Part shown: positions 31,171-41,082 of the stretch, one piece after another | How the letters are laid out: the number at the start of each line of letters is the position of its first letter | How positions within the stretch are numbered: position 1 is the first letter of the stretch | NCBI RefSeq assembly: GCF_003258945.1 | Contig: NZ_QLIX01000005.1 | Location: forward strand, 1-64,000 | From: Roseicella frigidaeris | GTDB lineage: Bacteria > Pseudomonadota > Alphaproteobacteria > Acetobacterales > Acetobacteraceae | Reading direction: 5' to 3' | Length of the DNA stretch: 64,000 nucleotides | The notes under the pieces: model-generated | Databases searched by the model: none | The model's input: only the letters and a program-made list of their open reading frames with translations | What the model was told of the DNA's origin: nothing | Position numbers and translations under genes: made by a program

Positions 31171-31582
31171 CGCCCATCCATGGTCGGCTTCCCGGCTGTC
31201 CGGCCTGGCGCTCGCAGCGACATGGCTTGCCCTGGCGACGGGGGAAGCACAGGCGCAGCAGACGATCTTGGAGTGGCGGCGCGACCCGGTTCGCGTCCGC
31301 CCCGCTCCAAACGGCACCGGGATGAGGATGGCCGCGCAGGACCTGCCGGTAAAGCCGAAGGTGCGGGAGGTGACCCCGGAGGGCCTACTCGGCTTCGACG
31401 GCCGTGACGGCCGCAGGCTCTATGTCCTGCGCGAGGATGTCGTCACCGATACGCTCGCGGCAGGGCCGATCTGCCCGGATGCGCCCAATCGGCCCGCAAC
31501 GATCACCGGCACACCGAAAGCCACGAACCAGCGCGATGCCGGCCGCAGCGAGCAGGGCATGGGGACGGGGCGGCGATGCTGA
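31148..31582 (+). CDS. Exported SH3-like protein
   Basis: 144 residues. Signal peptide with likely cleavage after GEAQA (residue 36). The mature part (RVRPAPNGTGMRM, VREVTPEGLLGFDGRDG, RRLYVLREDVV) reads like a bacterial SH3 domain of the type that binds peptidoglycan or peptides; the call is by pattern only. AGGAGGAAA 7 nt upstream fixes the start. It overlaps both the CHASE2 gene and the M48 gene, so it is central to the cluster. Confidence 0.65.
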   Translation: MTPSIKRDAHPWSASRLSGLALAATWLALATGEAQAQQTILEWRRDPVRVRPAPNGTGMRMAAQDLPVKPKVREVTPEGLLGFDGRDGRRLYVLREDVVTDTLAAGPICPDAPNRPATITGTPKATNQRDAGRSEQGMGTGRRC

Positions 31583-33144
31583 GCCGGATCGTCCTCGCCC
31601 TGCCGGCGCTGCTCCTGGGCTGCAGCACCGCCGATCCCAGCCGGGTCAGCGGCCACCTGAAGGGCCGCCTGATCGACGAGCCGCCGATCATGCAGCAGGT
31701 CGCCGTCCGCTTCGTTCCCCGCCGCACCGGCGAGGCCGTGGACTACGCCGGCAGCGGCATCCGCGGCAATCCGCGTGACGAACGGCGCCGCTACGGCGCG
31801 GAGCGGACAACCGTGCCGGACCGCGCCGCGGATGCCTATTTGGAACGGTTGACGGCGCGGCTCGCCCGCGCCTGGCCGCATGGGAAGCCGCCCGTGGTGC
31901 CGCGCGTGCAGCTCGTCGCCAATTGGTCCTACGGCGCAACGGCGCTCACCGATGGCAGCATCCGCCTCAACCTCGGCACCCTGCTGCAAGCCGGCACCGA
32001 GGATGAACTGGCCTTCGTCATCGGCCATGAGATGGGCCATCTCTTCCTCCGCCACACCGGCCTGCGCCAGGACGAGCATGATGACCTCGAGAATCTGCGC
32101 GAGGTGACAACGGGGTTGGGAGCCCTCGGCGCTGCCTTGTCCAGCGCCCGCATGGGGAGCGGCGGCCAGCTCAGCTTCGGCGCCGAATCGAAGAACCGCG
32201 CCAGCCTGGCCGCGCTCGGCGGCACCGTGCTGAGCGAGGGGCTGGACACGGTGGTGGAACCGGCTTGGGCCCGCCGACAGGAGGCCGAGGCCGATGTCTT
32301 CGGCATGGACATCATGTCTGCCGCTGGCTTCGACCCACGCTACGCCATCACCTCCTTGAATGCCCTTGAGAGCAGCCAGGGGGCGGCGCAGGCGAGATTG
32401 AAAGCCGTCGCCGAGGCCGTCGAGGGTCAGCTCGGGACCCAGCTCGGCCGTGGCGACATCAACGGCGCATGGCGGACGGCGATGAAGGGCGCCTCCACGA
32501 TGCTCAATGCCATGGGGCACGAGCTGCGGAGCTGGATGCGCGAGCGTCACCCCGACCCGGCCGAACGCCGCCGCTGGCTGGACGACTACCGTGACCGCAT
32601 CCATGGCGACGATCCACTGCGCCCCGACTCTGCCGGGGATCTCGACCGGATCCGCAGCTCGACGGTGATCCGCAACGCGCGGCTGGCACTGGAGCAGGTC
32701 GAGGCCTCGCAGGACGCCCTGTCGCGCGGCGATCCGCACTCGGCCATGGATCAGGCCCGCTTGGCCATGGCGGCGGCGCCCTGGCTGCTGGCGGCTCGGC
32801 TGCAACTGGCCCTCGCCCAGCTCGAGGCGGGCCAGGTCCGCCAGGCGCGGGATGAGCTACGCCGCGTCGCGGCCGATCATCGCGCGCCCCTCATTGCCTT
32901 CCTTGTCCTGGCGCAGACCGAGACCAGGCTCGGTGATCCGCGGGCGGCCCTGGCGGTGCTGGACACGGCGGGGCGGCGCTTCGATGCCGACGAAGAGCTT
33001 GCACCGGAACGGATCGCCCTGCACCGCGCTGTCGGAAACCAGGCCATGGCGCAGCAGGAAGCGGAACGCTGTAGCCGATCCCGCAACCCACAGTTGCGTC
33101 GCGCTTGCCGGGAGGCGCTCGACGTCAAGCAAGCCTCCCGCTGA
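31576..33144 (+). CDS. M48-family metalloprotease lipoprotein with C-terminal TPR-like region
   Basis: 522 residues. A lipobox ends in LLLGC (Cys 16), so it should be a lipid-anchored envelope protein. The M48 catalytic motif HEMGH is at 151-155, and the third zinc ligand motif ExxAD at 236-240 (EAEAD) is intact. Residues about 370-510 form helical repeats (ALSRGDPHSAMDQARLAMAA, LAQLEAGQVRQARDELRRVA) like TPRs, as in the BepA/YfgC family of outer-membrane quality-control proteases. The insert between HEMGH and EAEAD is longer than in BepA. Start overlaps the upstream stop by 7 bp. Confidence 0.9.
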   Translation: MLSRIVLALPALLLGCSTADPSRVSGHLKGRLIDEPPIMQQVAVRFVPRRTGEAVDYAGSGIRGNPRDERRRYGAERTTVPDRAADAYLERLTARLARAWPHGKPPVVPRVQLVANWSYGATALTDGSIRLNLGTLLQAGTEDELAFVIGHEMGHLFLRHTGLRQDEHDDLENLREVTTGLGALGAALSSARMGSGGQLSFGAESKNRASLAALGGTVLSEGLDTVVEPAWARRQEAEADVFGMDIMSAAGFDPRYAITSLNALESSQGAAQARLKAVAEAVEGQLGTQLGRGDINGAWRTAMKGASTMLNAMGHELRSWMRERHPDPAERRRWLDDYRDRIHGDDPLRPDSAGDLDRIRSSTVIRNARLALEQVEASQDALSRGDPHSAMDQARLAMAAAPWLLAARLQLALAQLEAGQVRQARDELRRVAADHRAPLIAFLVLAQTETRLGDPRAALAVLDTAGRRFDADEELAPERIALHRAVGNQAMAQQEAERCSRSRNPQLRRACREALDVKQASR

Positions 33145-33398
33145 GCACTCCTTCCAAAGGCGGTTCTGCCCCGCCCGTGGCGGCCCGGCCTCCCCCTTGC
33201 TATAGGGGGGCCGCAAGGGCCGGTCGCCGCGGGGCACGCTTGTCCAGAGGCGGCCATCGGCTTGCCTGATCAATGGACTGGCGTATGTCCGCGCGGCCTG
33301 GCCGGCGTGACGATGCCTGGGGAAAGTGTCGCCGGCGCGCCCGGCCCGCCGGGGCGCCGGGCGGGCTGCGCGCCGCTGTTGGAAGGATTACCGAGACC

Positions 33399-34163
<765 letters not shown>

Positions 34164-34179
34164 GGCGGAGGGCGCGGCG

Positions 34180-34365
34180 ATGGTGGCGCGGGTCGTCGAG
34201 GCGGTGATGGTGCTCTGCGCCGTCATCGGCTTCTATGCCCTCTGCCCGGCGCTCGGCCGCTTCCCCGGTTCCACCTGGCCGCTGCTGCCGGCGGTGGTCG
34301 CCGGCTATGCCTGCTATCTCCATGGCCGCGACAGGCGGCGTCTGCTGGGCGGTGAGGTGACATGA
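34180..34365 (+). CDS. Small membrane protein between purC and purS
   Basis: 61 residues, two hydrophobic helices (VVEAVMVLCAVIGFYALC and WPLLPAVVAGYACYL) and a basic C-terminus (HGRDRRRLLGG). Unknown family. Its stop overlaps the purS ATG by 4 bp, which strongly supports translation. Whether it belongs to purine metabolism or is a passenger is unclear. Confidence 0.7.
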   Translation: MVARVVEAVMVLCAVIGFYALCPALGRFPGSTWPLLPAVVAGYACYLHGRDRRRLLGGEVT

Positions 34366-34601
34366 AGGTTCTGGTGACGGTGATGCCGAAGGCCGGCGTG
34401 CTCGACCCCCAGGGCAAGGCGATCGGGCATGCCCTCGCCGGCCTCGGCTTCGAGGGCCTGGGCGAGGTGCGGGCCGGCAAGGTGATCGAGCTGGAGCTGG
34501 CCGAGACCGATCCCGCCCGGGCGAGGGCCGCCGCCGAGGCGATGGCGCGCAAGCTCCTCGCCAACACGGTGATCGAAAGCTTCCGGGTGGAGGTCGCCTG
34601 A
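34362..34601 (+). CDS. purS: FGAM synthase subunit PurS
   Basis: 79 residues. Dimeric scaffold that joins PurL and PurQ in the three-subunit FGAM synthase. Starts MKVLVTVMPKAGVLDPQGKA, with GKVIELEL and the C-terminal LANTVIESFRVE matching the family. Confidence 0.95.
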   Translation: MKVLVTVMPKAGVLDPQGKAIGHALAGLGFEGLGEVRAGKVIELELAETDPARARAAAEAMARKLLANTVIESFRVEVA

Positions 34602-34605
34602 CCGC

Positions 34606-34842
34606 ATGGTCAAGCTCTCGCTCGTCATCCTGGTGGTGCTGACCGTGCTGATCGGCATGGGCCTGCGCTGGCGGGAGGAACGGCAGGTGGCGATCCGCGC
34701 CGCCACGGTCCGCCGCGGCGACTGGATGGCGGCGCAGAAGCGCAAGCTGAACCGGTGGGTGACGGCGGCCTGCCTGGCGACGCTGACGACCATCCTGGTC
34801 CTCGGCGGGCTCCACTGGCTCCGGGTCTTGCAGCAGGGGTGA
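34606..34842 (+). CDS. Small membrane protein between purS and purQ
   Basis: 78 residues with two TM helices ([17 protein letters not shown] and [19 protein letters not shown]) flanking a strongly basic loop ([20 protein letters not shown]...KRK). No family recognised. Starts 4 bp after purS and ends 7 bp before purQ, so it is part of the pur transcript. Confidence 0.7.
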   Translation: MVKLSLVILVVLTVLIGMGLRWREERQVAIRAATVRRGDWMAAQKRKLNRWVTAACLATLTTILVLGGLHWLRVLQQG

Positions 34843-34849
34843 TGGCGTG

Positions 34850-35548
34850 ATGCAGGCAGGGATCGTCCTCTTTCCCGGCACCAACCGCGAGCGCGACATG
34901 GCGCTCGCCCTGCAGCGGGCGACCGGCCGCCGGCCGGCCATGCTCTGGCACCGCGACACGGCGCTGCCGGCGGGGACCGACCTCGTCGTGCTGCCGGGCG
35001 GCTTCTCCTATGGCGACTATCTCCGCTGCGGCGCCATGGCGGCGCAGAGCCCCATCATGCGGGCGATCAGGGCCTTCGCCGACCGCGGCGGGCATGTGCT
35101 CGGCGTCTGCAACGGCTTCCAGATGCTGACCGAGGCGGGGCTGCTGCCCGGCGCCCTGCTGCGCAACGCGACGCTGCGCTTCCTCTCCATGGACTGCCAC
35201 CTGCGGGTGGAGCGGGCGGACACGCCCTATACCGGGCGCTTCCAGCGGGGCCAGGTCTTCCGCGCCACCATGGCGCATGGCGACGGCAACTACTTCGCCG
35301 ACGACGCGACCCTCGACCGGCTGGAGGGCGAGGGGCTGGTGGCGCTCCGCTACGCGACGCCGGCGGGCGAGGCCACGCCCGAGGCCAACCGCAACGGCAG
35401 CGCGCGGAACATCGCCGGCATCCTCTCGCCGAACCTCCGGGTGCTCGGGCTGATGCCGCATCCGGAGAACCAGGTGGACCCGCAGATCGACGGCACGGAC
35501 GGCCTGCCGCTGTTCGAGAGCCTGGCCGAGGCGCTCGCCGCCGCCTGA
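34850..35548 (+). CDS. purQ: FGAM synthase glutaminase subunit PurQ
   Basis: 232 residues. Class I amidotransferase: nucleophile in GVCNGFQML, catalytic His and Glu in [24 protein letters not shown] is characteristic of PurQ. A GTG at 34847 is an alternative start. Works with PurS and PurL to aminate FGAR. Confidence 0.95.
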   Translation: MQAGIVLFPGTNRERDMALALQRATGRRPAMLWHRDTALPAGTDLVVLPGGFSYGDYLRCGAMAAQSPIMRAIRAFADRGGHVLGVCNGFQMLTEAGLLPGALLRNATLRFLSMDCHLRVERADTPYTGRFQRGQVFRATMAHGDGNYFADDATLDRLEGEGLVALRYATPAGEATPEANRNGSARNIAGILSPNLRVLGLMPHPENQVDPQIDGTDGLPLFESLAEALAAA

Positions 35549-35675
35549 GGTGCCGCCGCCGGGCCATGGCGCATGGCTGCCGCATCGCCGCCGCGTCGCT
35601 CAGGGGCTGGCGGGAGCGCCGCCGGCGCCACGGATGCCAATCACGGGGCGCCGCCCCCAACGGAAGTCTGACCGC

Positions 35676-37973
35676 GTGAGCATCGATCCCCCTGCCCTCA
35701 CCCCCAGCTCCCCCTCTGGTGCCACCTCTGGCCCTACCTCTGGGCGCCCCGTCCCGGCCCTCCTCGAGGCCGATCGCGCCCGCCAGCTCGCCGGCGAATT
35801 CGGCCTGAAGCCAGAGGAGTACGAGCGCGTCCTCGCCATCCTCGGCCGCACCCCCTCGCTGACCGAGCTCGGCATCTTCTCGGTCATGTGGTCCGAGCAC
35901 TGCTCCTACAAGTCGAGCCGGGTCTGGCTGCGCGAGCTGCCGACCAAGGCGCCCTGGGTGATCCAGGGGCCGGGCGAGAATGCCGGGGTGATCGATATCG
36001 GGGACGGGCTGGCCGCCGTCTTCAAGATGGAGAGCCACAACCACCCGAGCTTCATCGAGCCCTATCAGGGCGCGGCGACCGGGGTCGGCGGCATCCTGCG
36101 CGATGTCTTCACCATGGGCGCGCGGCCGATCGCCAACCTCAACGCGCTGCGCTTCGGCCTGCCGGACGCGCCGCGGATGAAGCAGGTGATCGACGGCGTG
36201 GTGCGCGGCATCGGCGGCTACGGCAATTGCGTCGGCGTGCCGACCGTGGGGGGCGAGGTGAATTTCCACCCCCGCTACAACGGCAACCCGCTGGTCAATG
36301 CCATGACCGTCGGCATCGCCCGCGCCGACCGCATCTTCACCGCCGCCGCCACCGGCATCGGCAACCCGGTGGTCTATGTCGGCTCCAAGACCGGCCGCGA
36401 CGGCATCCACGGCGCCACCATGGCCAGCACCGAGTTCAGCGCCGACAGCGAGGAGAAGCGCCCGACGGTGCAGATCGGCGACCCCTTCGCCGAGAAGCTG
36501 CTGATCGAGGCCTGCCTGGAGCTGATGGCGACCGACGCGATCGTCGCCATCCAGGACATGGGCGCGGCCGGCCTCACCTCCTCCTCGGTCGAGATGGCCG
36601 GCAAGGGCGGCATGGGCATCGAGCTGGTGCTGGACCACGTCCCCCAGCGCGAGGCGGGGATGACCGCCTATGAGATGATGCTCTCCGAGAGCCAGGAGCG
36701 CATGCTGATGATCCTGAAGCCCGGCCGCGAGGCCGTGGCCGAGGCGATCTTCACCAAATGGGAGCTGGATTTCGCGGTCATCGGCCATCTCACCGAGACC
36801 GGCCGCATCGTGCTCAGGCACAAGGGGCAGCTCGAAGCCGACATCCCCCTCGCCCCGCTCGAGAGCGAGGCGCCGCTCTATCGCCGCCCGACCGCCGAGA
36901 CGCCGAAGCAGCCGGTGCTGGAGGCGGCCTCGGTCGCCGACCCGATGGGGATCGAGGCGGCCCTGCCCGCCCTGCTCAGCAGCCTCGACCTCTGCTCCCG
37001 CCGCTGGATCTGGGACCAGTATGACAGCATGGTCGGCGGCCAGACGGCGAAGCGCCCCGGCGCGGCCGATGCCGCCATCGTCCGGGTGGAGGAGAGCCTG
37101 GAACAGGGCGGCGCCCGGGCCCTCGCCATCACCACCGACTGCACCCCGCGCTACTGCCTCGCCGATCCGGAGGAGGGCGGCAAGCAGGCGGTGGCCGAGG
37201 CCTGGCGCAACATCACCGCGACCGGCGGGCTGCCGCTCGCCGTCACCGACAACATGAATTTCGGCAATCCCGAGAAGCCGGAGATCATGGGGCAGTTCGC
37301 CGCCGCCGTGCGCGGCATGGCGGCGGCCTGCACCGCTCTCGACTTCCCCGTCGTCTCCGGCAACGTCTCCCTCTACAACGAGACCGAGGGGCGCGGCATC
37401 CTGCCGACCCCGGCCATCGGCGGGGTCGGGGTGCTCGAGGACGTGGCGCAGGCGGTGGGGCTCGCCCTGGCGCCGGGGCTGGACCTCATCCTGATCGGCG
37501 AGACGCGGGGCTGGCTGGGCCAGAGCCTCTGGCTGCGCGAGATCGCCGGCCGCGAGGAGGGCGCGCCGCCGCCGGTCGACCTGGCGGCGGAGCGGCGCAA
37601 CGGCGACGCGGTGCGGGGCTGGATCCGCGAAGGCCGGATCGCCGCCTGCCACGACCTCTCCGATGGCGGGCTGCTGGTGGCGCTGGCCGAGATGGCGATC
37701 GCCGGCGGCACCGGCGCGACGCTGCTCCCCGGCCCCGCCAGCCTGCCGGCGCATGGCTGGTGGTATGGCGAGGACCAGGGGCGGTATCTTCTCGCGGTGC
37801 AGGACGGCGCCGGGCTGCTCGCCGCCGCCCGGGCGGCCGGCGTGCCGGCCCAGCGGATCGGCCGCAGCGGCGGGGAGGCCTTGGTTCTTCCGGAGGGCGC
37901 GTCCATATCGGTGGCGAGCCTGGCGGAGGCGCATGAGCGTACCCTGCCGGCCCTGATGGCAGGCGATGCCTGA
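35676..37973 (+). CDS. purL: FGAM synthase large subunit PurL (small type)
   Basis: 765 residues, the short form that needs PurS and Pur[13 protein letters not shown] near residue 72, [20 protein letters not shown], and the second half [17 protein letters not shown] are diagnostic. A GTG start at 35676, with GGAAG 9 nt upstream, precedes a Ser/Pro/Thr-rich 25-residue lead that is poorly conserved in type. Separated from purQ by 127 bp. Confidence 0.95.
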   Translation: MSIDPPALTPSSPSGATSGPTSGRPVPALLEADRARQLAGEFGLKPEEYERVLAILGRTPSLTELGIFSVMWSEHCSYKSSRVWLRELPTKAPWVIQGPGENAGVIDIGDGLAAVFKMESHNHPSFIEPYQGAATGVGGILRDVFTMGARPIANLNALRFGLPDAPRMKQVIDGVVRGIGGYGNCVGVPTVGGEVNFHPRYNGNPLVNAMTVGIARADRIFTAAATGIGNPVVYVGSKTGRDGIHGATMASTEFSADSEEKRPTVQIGDPFAEKLLIEACLELMATDAIVAIQDMGAAGLTSSSVEMAGKGGMGIELVLDHVPQREAGMTAYEMMLSESQERMLMILKPGREAVAEAIFTKWELDFAVIGHLTETGRIVLRHKGQLEADIPLAPLESEAPLYRRPTAETPKQPVLEAASVADPMGIEAALPALLSSLDLCSRRWIWDQYDSMVGGQTAKRPGAADAAIVRVEESLEQGGARALAITTDCTPRYCLADPEEGGKQAVAEAWRNITATGGLPLAVTDNMNFGNPEKPEIMGQFAAAVRGMAAACTALDFPVVSGNVSLYNETEGRGILPTPAIGGVGVLEDVAQAVGLALAPGLDLILIGETRGWLGQSLWLREIAGREEGAPPPVDLAAERRNGDAVRGWIREGRIAACHDLSDGGLLVALAEMAIAGGTGATLLPGPASLPAHGWWYGEDQGRYLLAVQDGAGLLAAARAAGVPAQRIGRSGGEALVLPEGASISVASLAEAHERTLPALMAGDA

Positions 37974-38009
37974 GGGACCTGCGCGAGCGAGCTGGGGAGA
38001 GACGAGCGG

Positions 38010-38243
38010 ATGGCGATGCAGCCGGCAGAGATCGAGGCGCTGATCAAGGCGGCCCTGCCCGATGCCCAGATCACCATCGAGGACCTGGCGGGGGACGGCG
38101 ACCACTACGCCGCCACCGTCGTGTCCGAGGTCTTCCGCGGCAAGAGCCGCGTGCAGCAGCATCAGATCGTCTATGCCGCCCTGCGCGGCCGGATGGGGGG
38201 CGAGCTGCACGCCCTCGCACTGCAGACCTCGGCGCCGGGCTGA
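38010..38243 (+). CDS. BolA family protein
   Basis: 77 residues. [34 protein letters not shown]-type BolA fold with the [21 protein letters not shown] helix. The conserved His (HQIVY) is a cluster ligand in BolA-Grx complexes. Adjacent to the monothiol glutaredoxin, as in many genomes, so they likely form the [2Fe-2S] BolA-GrxD pair. Confidence 0.93.
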   Translation: MAMQPAEIEALIKAALPDAQITIEDLAGDGDHYAATVVSEVFRGKSRVQQHQIVYAALRGRMGGELHALALQTSAPG

Positions 38244-38308
38244 GCCCCGGCGACGCATCACGACCCTCCGGCGCGCCGCCTGGCGCCGCGACTGAAAGGA
38301 CGAGAGCG

Positions 38309-38647
38309 ATGACCAACCCCACCTTCGAGCGCATCGAGGCCGACATCAAGGCCAACCCCGTGGTGCTCTTCATGAAGGGCACCCCGGTCTTCCCGCAATG
38401 CGGCTTCTCGGCGCGCGTGGTGCAGATCCTTTCGCACCTCGGCGTGCCCTTCAAGGGCGTGAATGTCCTCGAGGACGCGGAGATCCGCGAGGGCATCAAG
38501 GCCTATGCCAACTGGCCGACCATCCCGCAGCTCTATGTCAACGGCGAGTTCGTCGGCGGCTGCGACATCGTCATGGAGATGTTCCAGGCGGGCGAGCTGC
38601 AGAGCCTGCTGAAGGAGAAGGGCGTGCCGGTCTCGGCCGAGGGCTGA
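38309..38647 (+). CDS. grxD: Monothiol glutaredoxin GrxD
   Basis: 112 residues. CGFS active site (after KGTPVFPQ), [16 protein letters not shown] and CDIVMEM are intact. Binds and transfers iron-sulfur clusters together with BolA. Confidence 0.95.
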   Translation: MTNPTFERIEADIKANPVVLFMKGTPVFPQCGFSARVVQILSHLGVPFKGVNVLEDAEIREGIKAYANWPTIPQLYVNGEFVGGCDIVMEMFQAGELQSLLKEKGVPVSAEG

Positions 38648-38690
38648 GGCCGCCGCCAGGCGCGCCCTGGCGCGGACCAGCTGTCCCGCC

Positions 38691-38896
38691 AGACCATGAT
38701 CCGCTCGCCCCGGTTCGCGGAGCATGGTCTAGAGCAGATCCCGATCAGGTGGGATCACCTGATCGGGTGAAGATGCTCTGAAAACAACAAACTAGAGCAT
38801 TTGCCGTGAACCGGAGTGAACGGGAAATGCTCTAGCGTGTTGTTGTGTCGCGTGATTCACGCCTTCGGTGTTTCCACCTCAGGCGATCACGCTCTA
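38691..38896 (+). repeat. Composite dispersed repeat, longest copy (modules C-A-D-B)
   Basis: Four hairpin-forming modules are strung together. C (38691-38730): AGACCATG ... CATGGTCT. A (38731-38779): a perfect 12-bp stem CCCGATCAGGTG/CACCTGATCGGG at 38740-38767, bounded by AGAGCA and TGCTCT. D (38794-38833): AGAGCATTT ... AAATGCTCT. B (38850-38896): GCGTGATTCACGCC ... GGCGATCACGCTCTAG. Pieces recur at 28137-28240, 41005-41019 and 42118-42234. No ORF; occupies most of the grxD to aldo/keto reductase gap. Confidence 0.8.
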
Positions 38897-38934
38897 GGCT
38901 TCCCCCGGACCGAGCGAAGACGGGGGAACCGCAG

Positions 38935-39921
38935 ATGGCCACATTGCCGCATCGCAGCCTGGGCCGGACCGGCCTCTCGGTTTCGGCCATCGGCCTCGGC
39001 TGCATGTCCCTCTCGGGCGTCTATGGCGAGGCCGACGACGCCGCTTCCATCGATCTCCTCCGCGCCGCCATCGATCGCGGCATCGACCATTTCGACACCT
39101 CCGACATGTATGGCTGGGGCCATAACGAGGAGGTGCTGCGGGCGGCGCTGAAGGGCCGGCGCGACCAGGTGGTGCTCGCCACGAAATTCGGCCAGACCCA
39201 GAATCCCGGCGGGCCGAACGGCGTCAACGGCTCGCCCGACTATGTCCAGCAGGCCTGCGAGGCCTCGCTGATGCGCCTCGGCGTCGAGGTGATCGACCTC
39301 TACTACCAGCACCGCGTCGACCCGAACGTGCCCATCGAGGAGACGGTCGGCGCCATGCAGCGCCTCGTCGAGCAGGGCAAGGTGCGCTTCCTCGGCCTCT
39401 CCGAGGCACGGCCCGAGACCATCCGCCGCGCCCATGCCGTGCATCCCATCGCCGCCGTGCAGACCGAGTATTCGCTGCTCTACCGGCAGGAGGCGGAGGA
39501 GACCCGGGAGACGACCCGCGCGCTCGGCATCGGCTTCGTCGCCTACAGCCCGCTCGGCCGCGGCTTCCTGACCGGCGCGATCCGCGACTTCGCCCAGGTC
39601 GATGGCCGCCGCGCCGCGCATCCGCGCTTCCAGGAGGCGAATTTCACCGCCAACCGGGCGCTCGTCGCCCAGATCGAGGCGATCGCGGCGGAGAAGGGCT
39701 GCACCCCGTCGCAGCTCGCCCTCGCCTGGCTGCTGGCCCAGGGCGAGGACGTGGTCGCCATCCCCGGCACCCGCCGGCTCGACCGGATCGAGGAGAATCT
39801 CGGTGCCCTCGACGTCTCGCTGACGCCGGAGGAGGTCGGGCGGATCAGCGCCGCGGTGCCCGCCGGCGCCGCCGCCGGGCTGCGCTACCCGCCCGGGGCG
39901 ATGAAGGCGGTCTATGTCTGA
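38935..39921 (+). CDS. Aldo/keto reductase
   Basis: 328 residues. NADPH-dependent carbonyl reductase fold with the tetrad Asp and Tyr in FDTSDMYGWG, Lys in LATKFG, His in YYQHRVDP. The C-terminal IPGTRRLDRIEENLGALDV is the cofactor region of the AKR13/YakC-like group. Substrate unknown. GGGGGAA precedes the ATG by 6 nt. Confidence 0.9.
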   Translation: MATLPHRSLGRTGLSVSAIGLGCMSLSGVYGEADDAASIDLLRAAIDRGIDHFDTSDMYGWGHNEEVLRAALKGRRDQVVLATKFGQTQNPGGPNGVNGSPDYVQQACEASLMRLGVEVIDLYYQHRVDPNVPIEETVGAMQRLVEQGKVRFLGLSEARPETIRRAHAVHPIAAVQTEYSLLYRQEAEETRETTRALGIGFVAYSPLGRGFLTGAIRDFAQVDGRRAAHPRFQEANFTANRALVAQIEAIAAEKGCTPSQLALAWLLAQGEDVVAIPGTRRLDRIEENLGALDVSLTPEEVGRISAAVPAGAAAGLRYPPGAMKAVYV

Positions 39922-40011
39922 TCCTATCGGGCGCCGAACCCCTTCGTTCTTTTGAAGCGATGTCTCGGGTGTTTGACACCCGAAGCCGGCCGGGCATGGC
40001 AGGCAGGCAGC

Positions 40012-40995
40012 ATGCTGCGCGAGTTCGCCACCCCGGCCCCGGCCCTCTCCCTCATCGCCCTGGTCCGCGATGCCCATCCGGTCGATGCGGCGCTCGACAG
40101 CGTGCTGGCCCAGGACCTGCGGGACTGGGAGATGATCGTCATCGATGCCGGCGACAGCGCGGAGGCGAGCGCCGCCCTGGCCGCCACCCTCGCCCGGCGC
40201 CGCGATCCGCGCCTGCGGCTGCTGCGGCTGGAGGGGACCGGCATGGCCGTCGCCCGCAGCCGGGCCATGGCCGAGGCGCGCGGCGAGGCCATGCTCCTTC
40301 TCGACACGCGGGACTGGCTGGCGCCCGGCGCCCTCGCCCGCCTCGCCGAGGCGCTCGCCGCGGCGCCCGAGGCGGTGGGCGCGCATGGCGGCTGCGCCGT
40401 CATGGCCGAGGGAGCCGCGCCCGGCGACCGGCCGCTGCGCCGCCAGCCGCCCGGCCTGCCCGCCGGCGACCTGCTGGAGCGGCTGCTGGTCGGCAATCCC
40501 TTCGCCGATGGCGGCCAGCTCCTGCTGCGGCGCGAGGCGGTGCAGCAGGCCGGCCCCTTCCTGCCGCATCTGCGGCTCGGCGGCGACTGGGAATACTGGA
40601 TCCGCCTTTCGCTGCTCGGCCCCTGGGCGGCGGTGAGCGGGGCGGCGCCGGTGCTGCATCTGCGCCGGCGCGCCGGCCAGGCCGGGCATCGCATGGCGCG
40701 CGACCCGGCCTCGATCGCCCCCGCCATGCTGGCGATCTGGGGCAACCCGGCGCTGGAGACGCGGCTCGGCCGGGCGCGGTTCCTCACCCTGCAGCGGCGG
40801 GCCGAGGCGGAGGCGGCCTGGACCATCGGCCAGGAGCTGATGCGCCACGGCCAGCGCGCCGCCGGGCTGGAGCGGCTGCGGGCCTCGGTGGCGCAGGCCC
40901 CGACGCCGCGGCGGGCGCTGCTGCTGGCCGCGGCGCATGCGCTGCCGATGCTGCCGCGGGCGCTGCACGGGCCCTTCGTCGCCTATCCGGGATAG
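40012..40995 (+). CDS. GT2-like glycosyltransferase
   Basis: 327 residues. N-terminal GT-A features: SLIALVRDAHPVDAALDSVL, WEMIVIDAGD, RSRAMAEARGEAMLLLDTRDWL. The usual DxD-type metal site (LDADD in relatives) reads LDTRD, so one acidic residue is Arg. The C-terminal part (GGDWEYWIRLSLLGPW) matches acceptor-side GT2 sequence. No neighbouring polysaccharide genes, so the product is unknown. Confidence 0.75.
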   Translation: MLREFATPAPALSLIALVRDAHPVDAALDSVLAQDLRDWEMIVIDAGDSAEASAALAATLARRRDPRLRLLRLEGTGMAVARSRAMAEARGEAMLLLDTRDWLAPGALARLAEALAAAPEAVGAHGGCAVMAEGAAPGDRPLRRQPPGLPAGDLLERLLVGNPFADGGQLLLRREAVQQAGPFLPHLRLGGDWEYWIRLSLLGPWAAVSGAAPVLHLRRRAGQAGHRMARDPASIAPAMLAIWGNPALETRLGRARFLTLQRRAEAEAAWTIGQELMRHGQRAAGLERLRASVAQAPTPRRALLLAAAHALPMLPRALHGPFVAYPG

Positions 40996-41004
40996 GCCGG
41001 CCAA

Positions 41005-41019
41005 GCGATCACGCTCTGG
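41005..41019 (+). repeat. Fragment of mosaic repeat module B
   Basis: GCGATCACGCTCTGG equals the 3' end of module B (GCGATCACGCTCTAG) with one change. Located between the glycosyltransferase stop and the rpsD terminator. Confidence 0.45.
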
Positions 41020-41024
41020 CCACG

Positions 41025-41056
41025 AAAAAGGCCGGACCCTCGCGGGCCCGGCCTTC
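41025..41056 (-). terminator. Intrinsic terminator of rpsD
   Basis: On the minus strand AAGGCCGG and CCGGCCTT flank a GC-rich loop and the stem is followed by TTTTTCG. A textbook Rho-independent terminator, 27 bp after the rpsD stop. Confidence 0.85.
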
Positions 41057-41082
41057 TCGGCATCTCGGTCCGGGACGGCCGA

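Noticed and set aside
35067-38261. 1064-codon minus-strand open frame opposite purQ, purL and bolA
   Set aside because: Low-complexity His/Arg/Ala composition, no start signal, and mirrors the third-position GC bias of purL.
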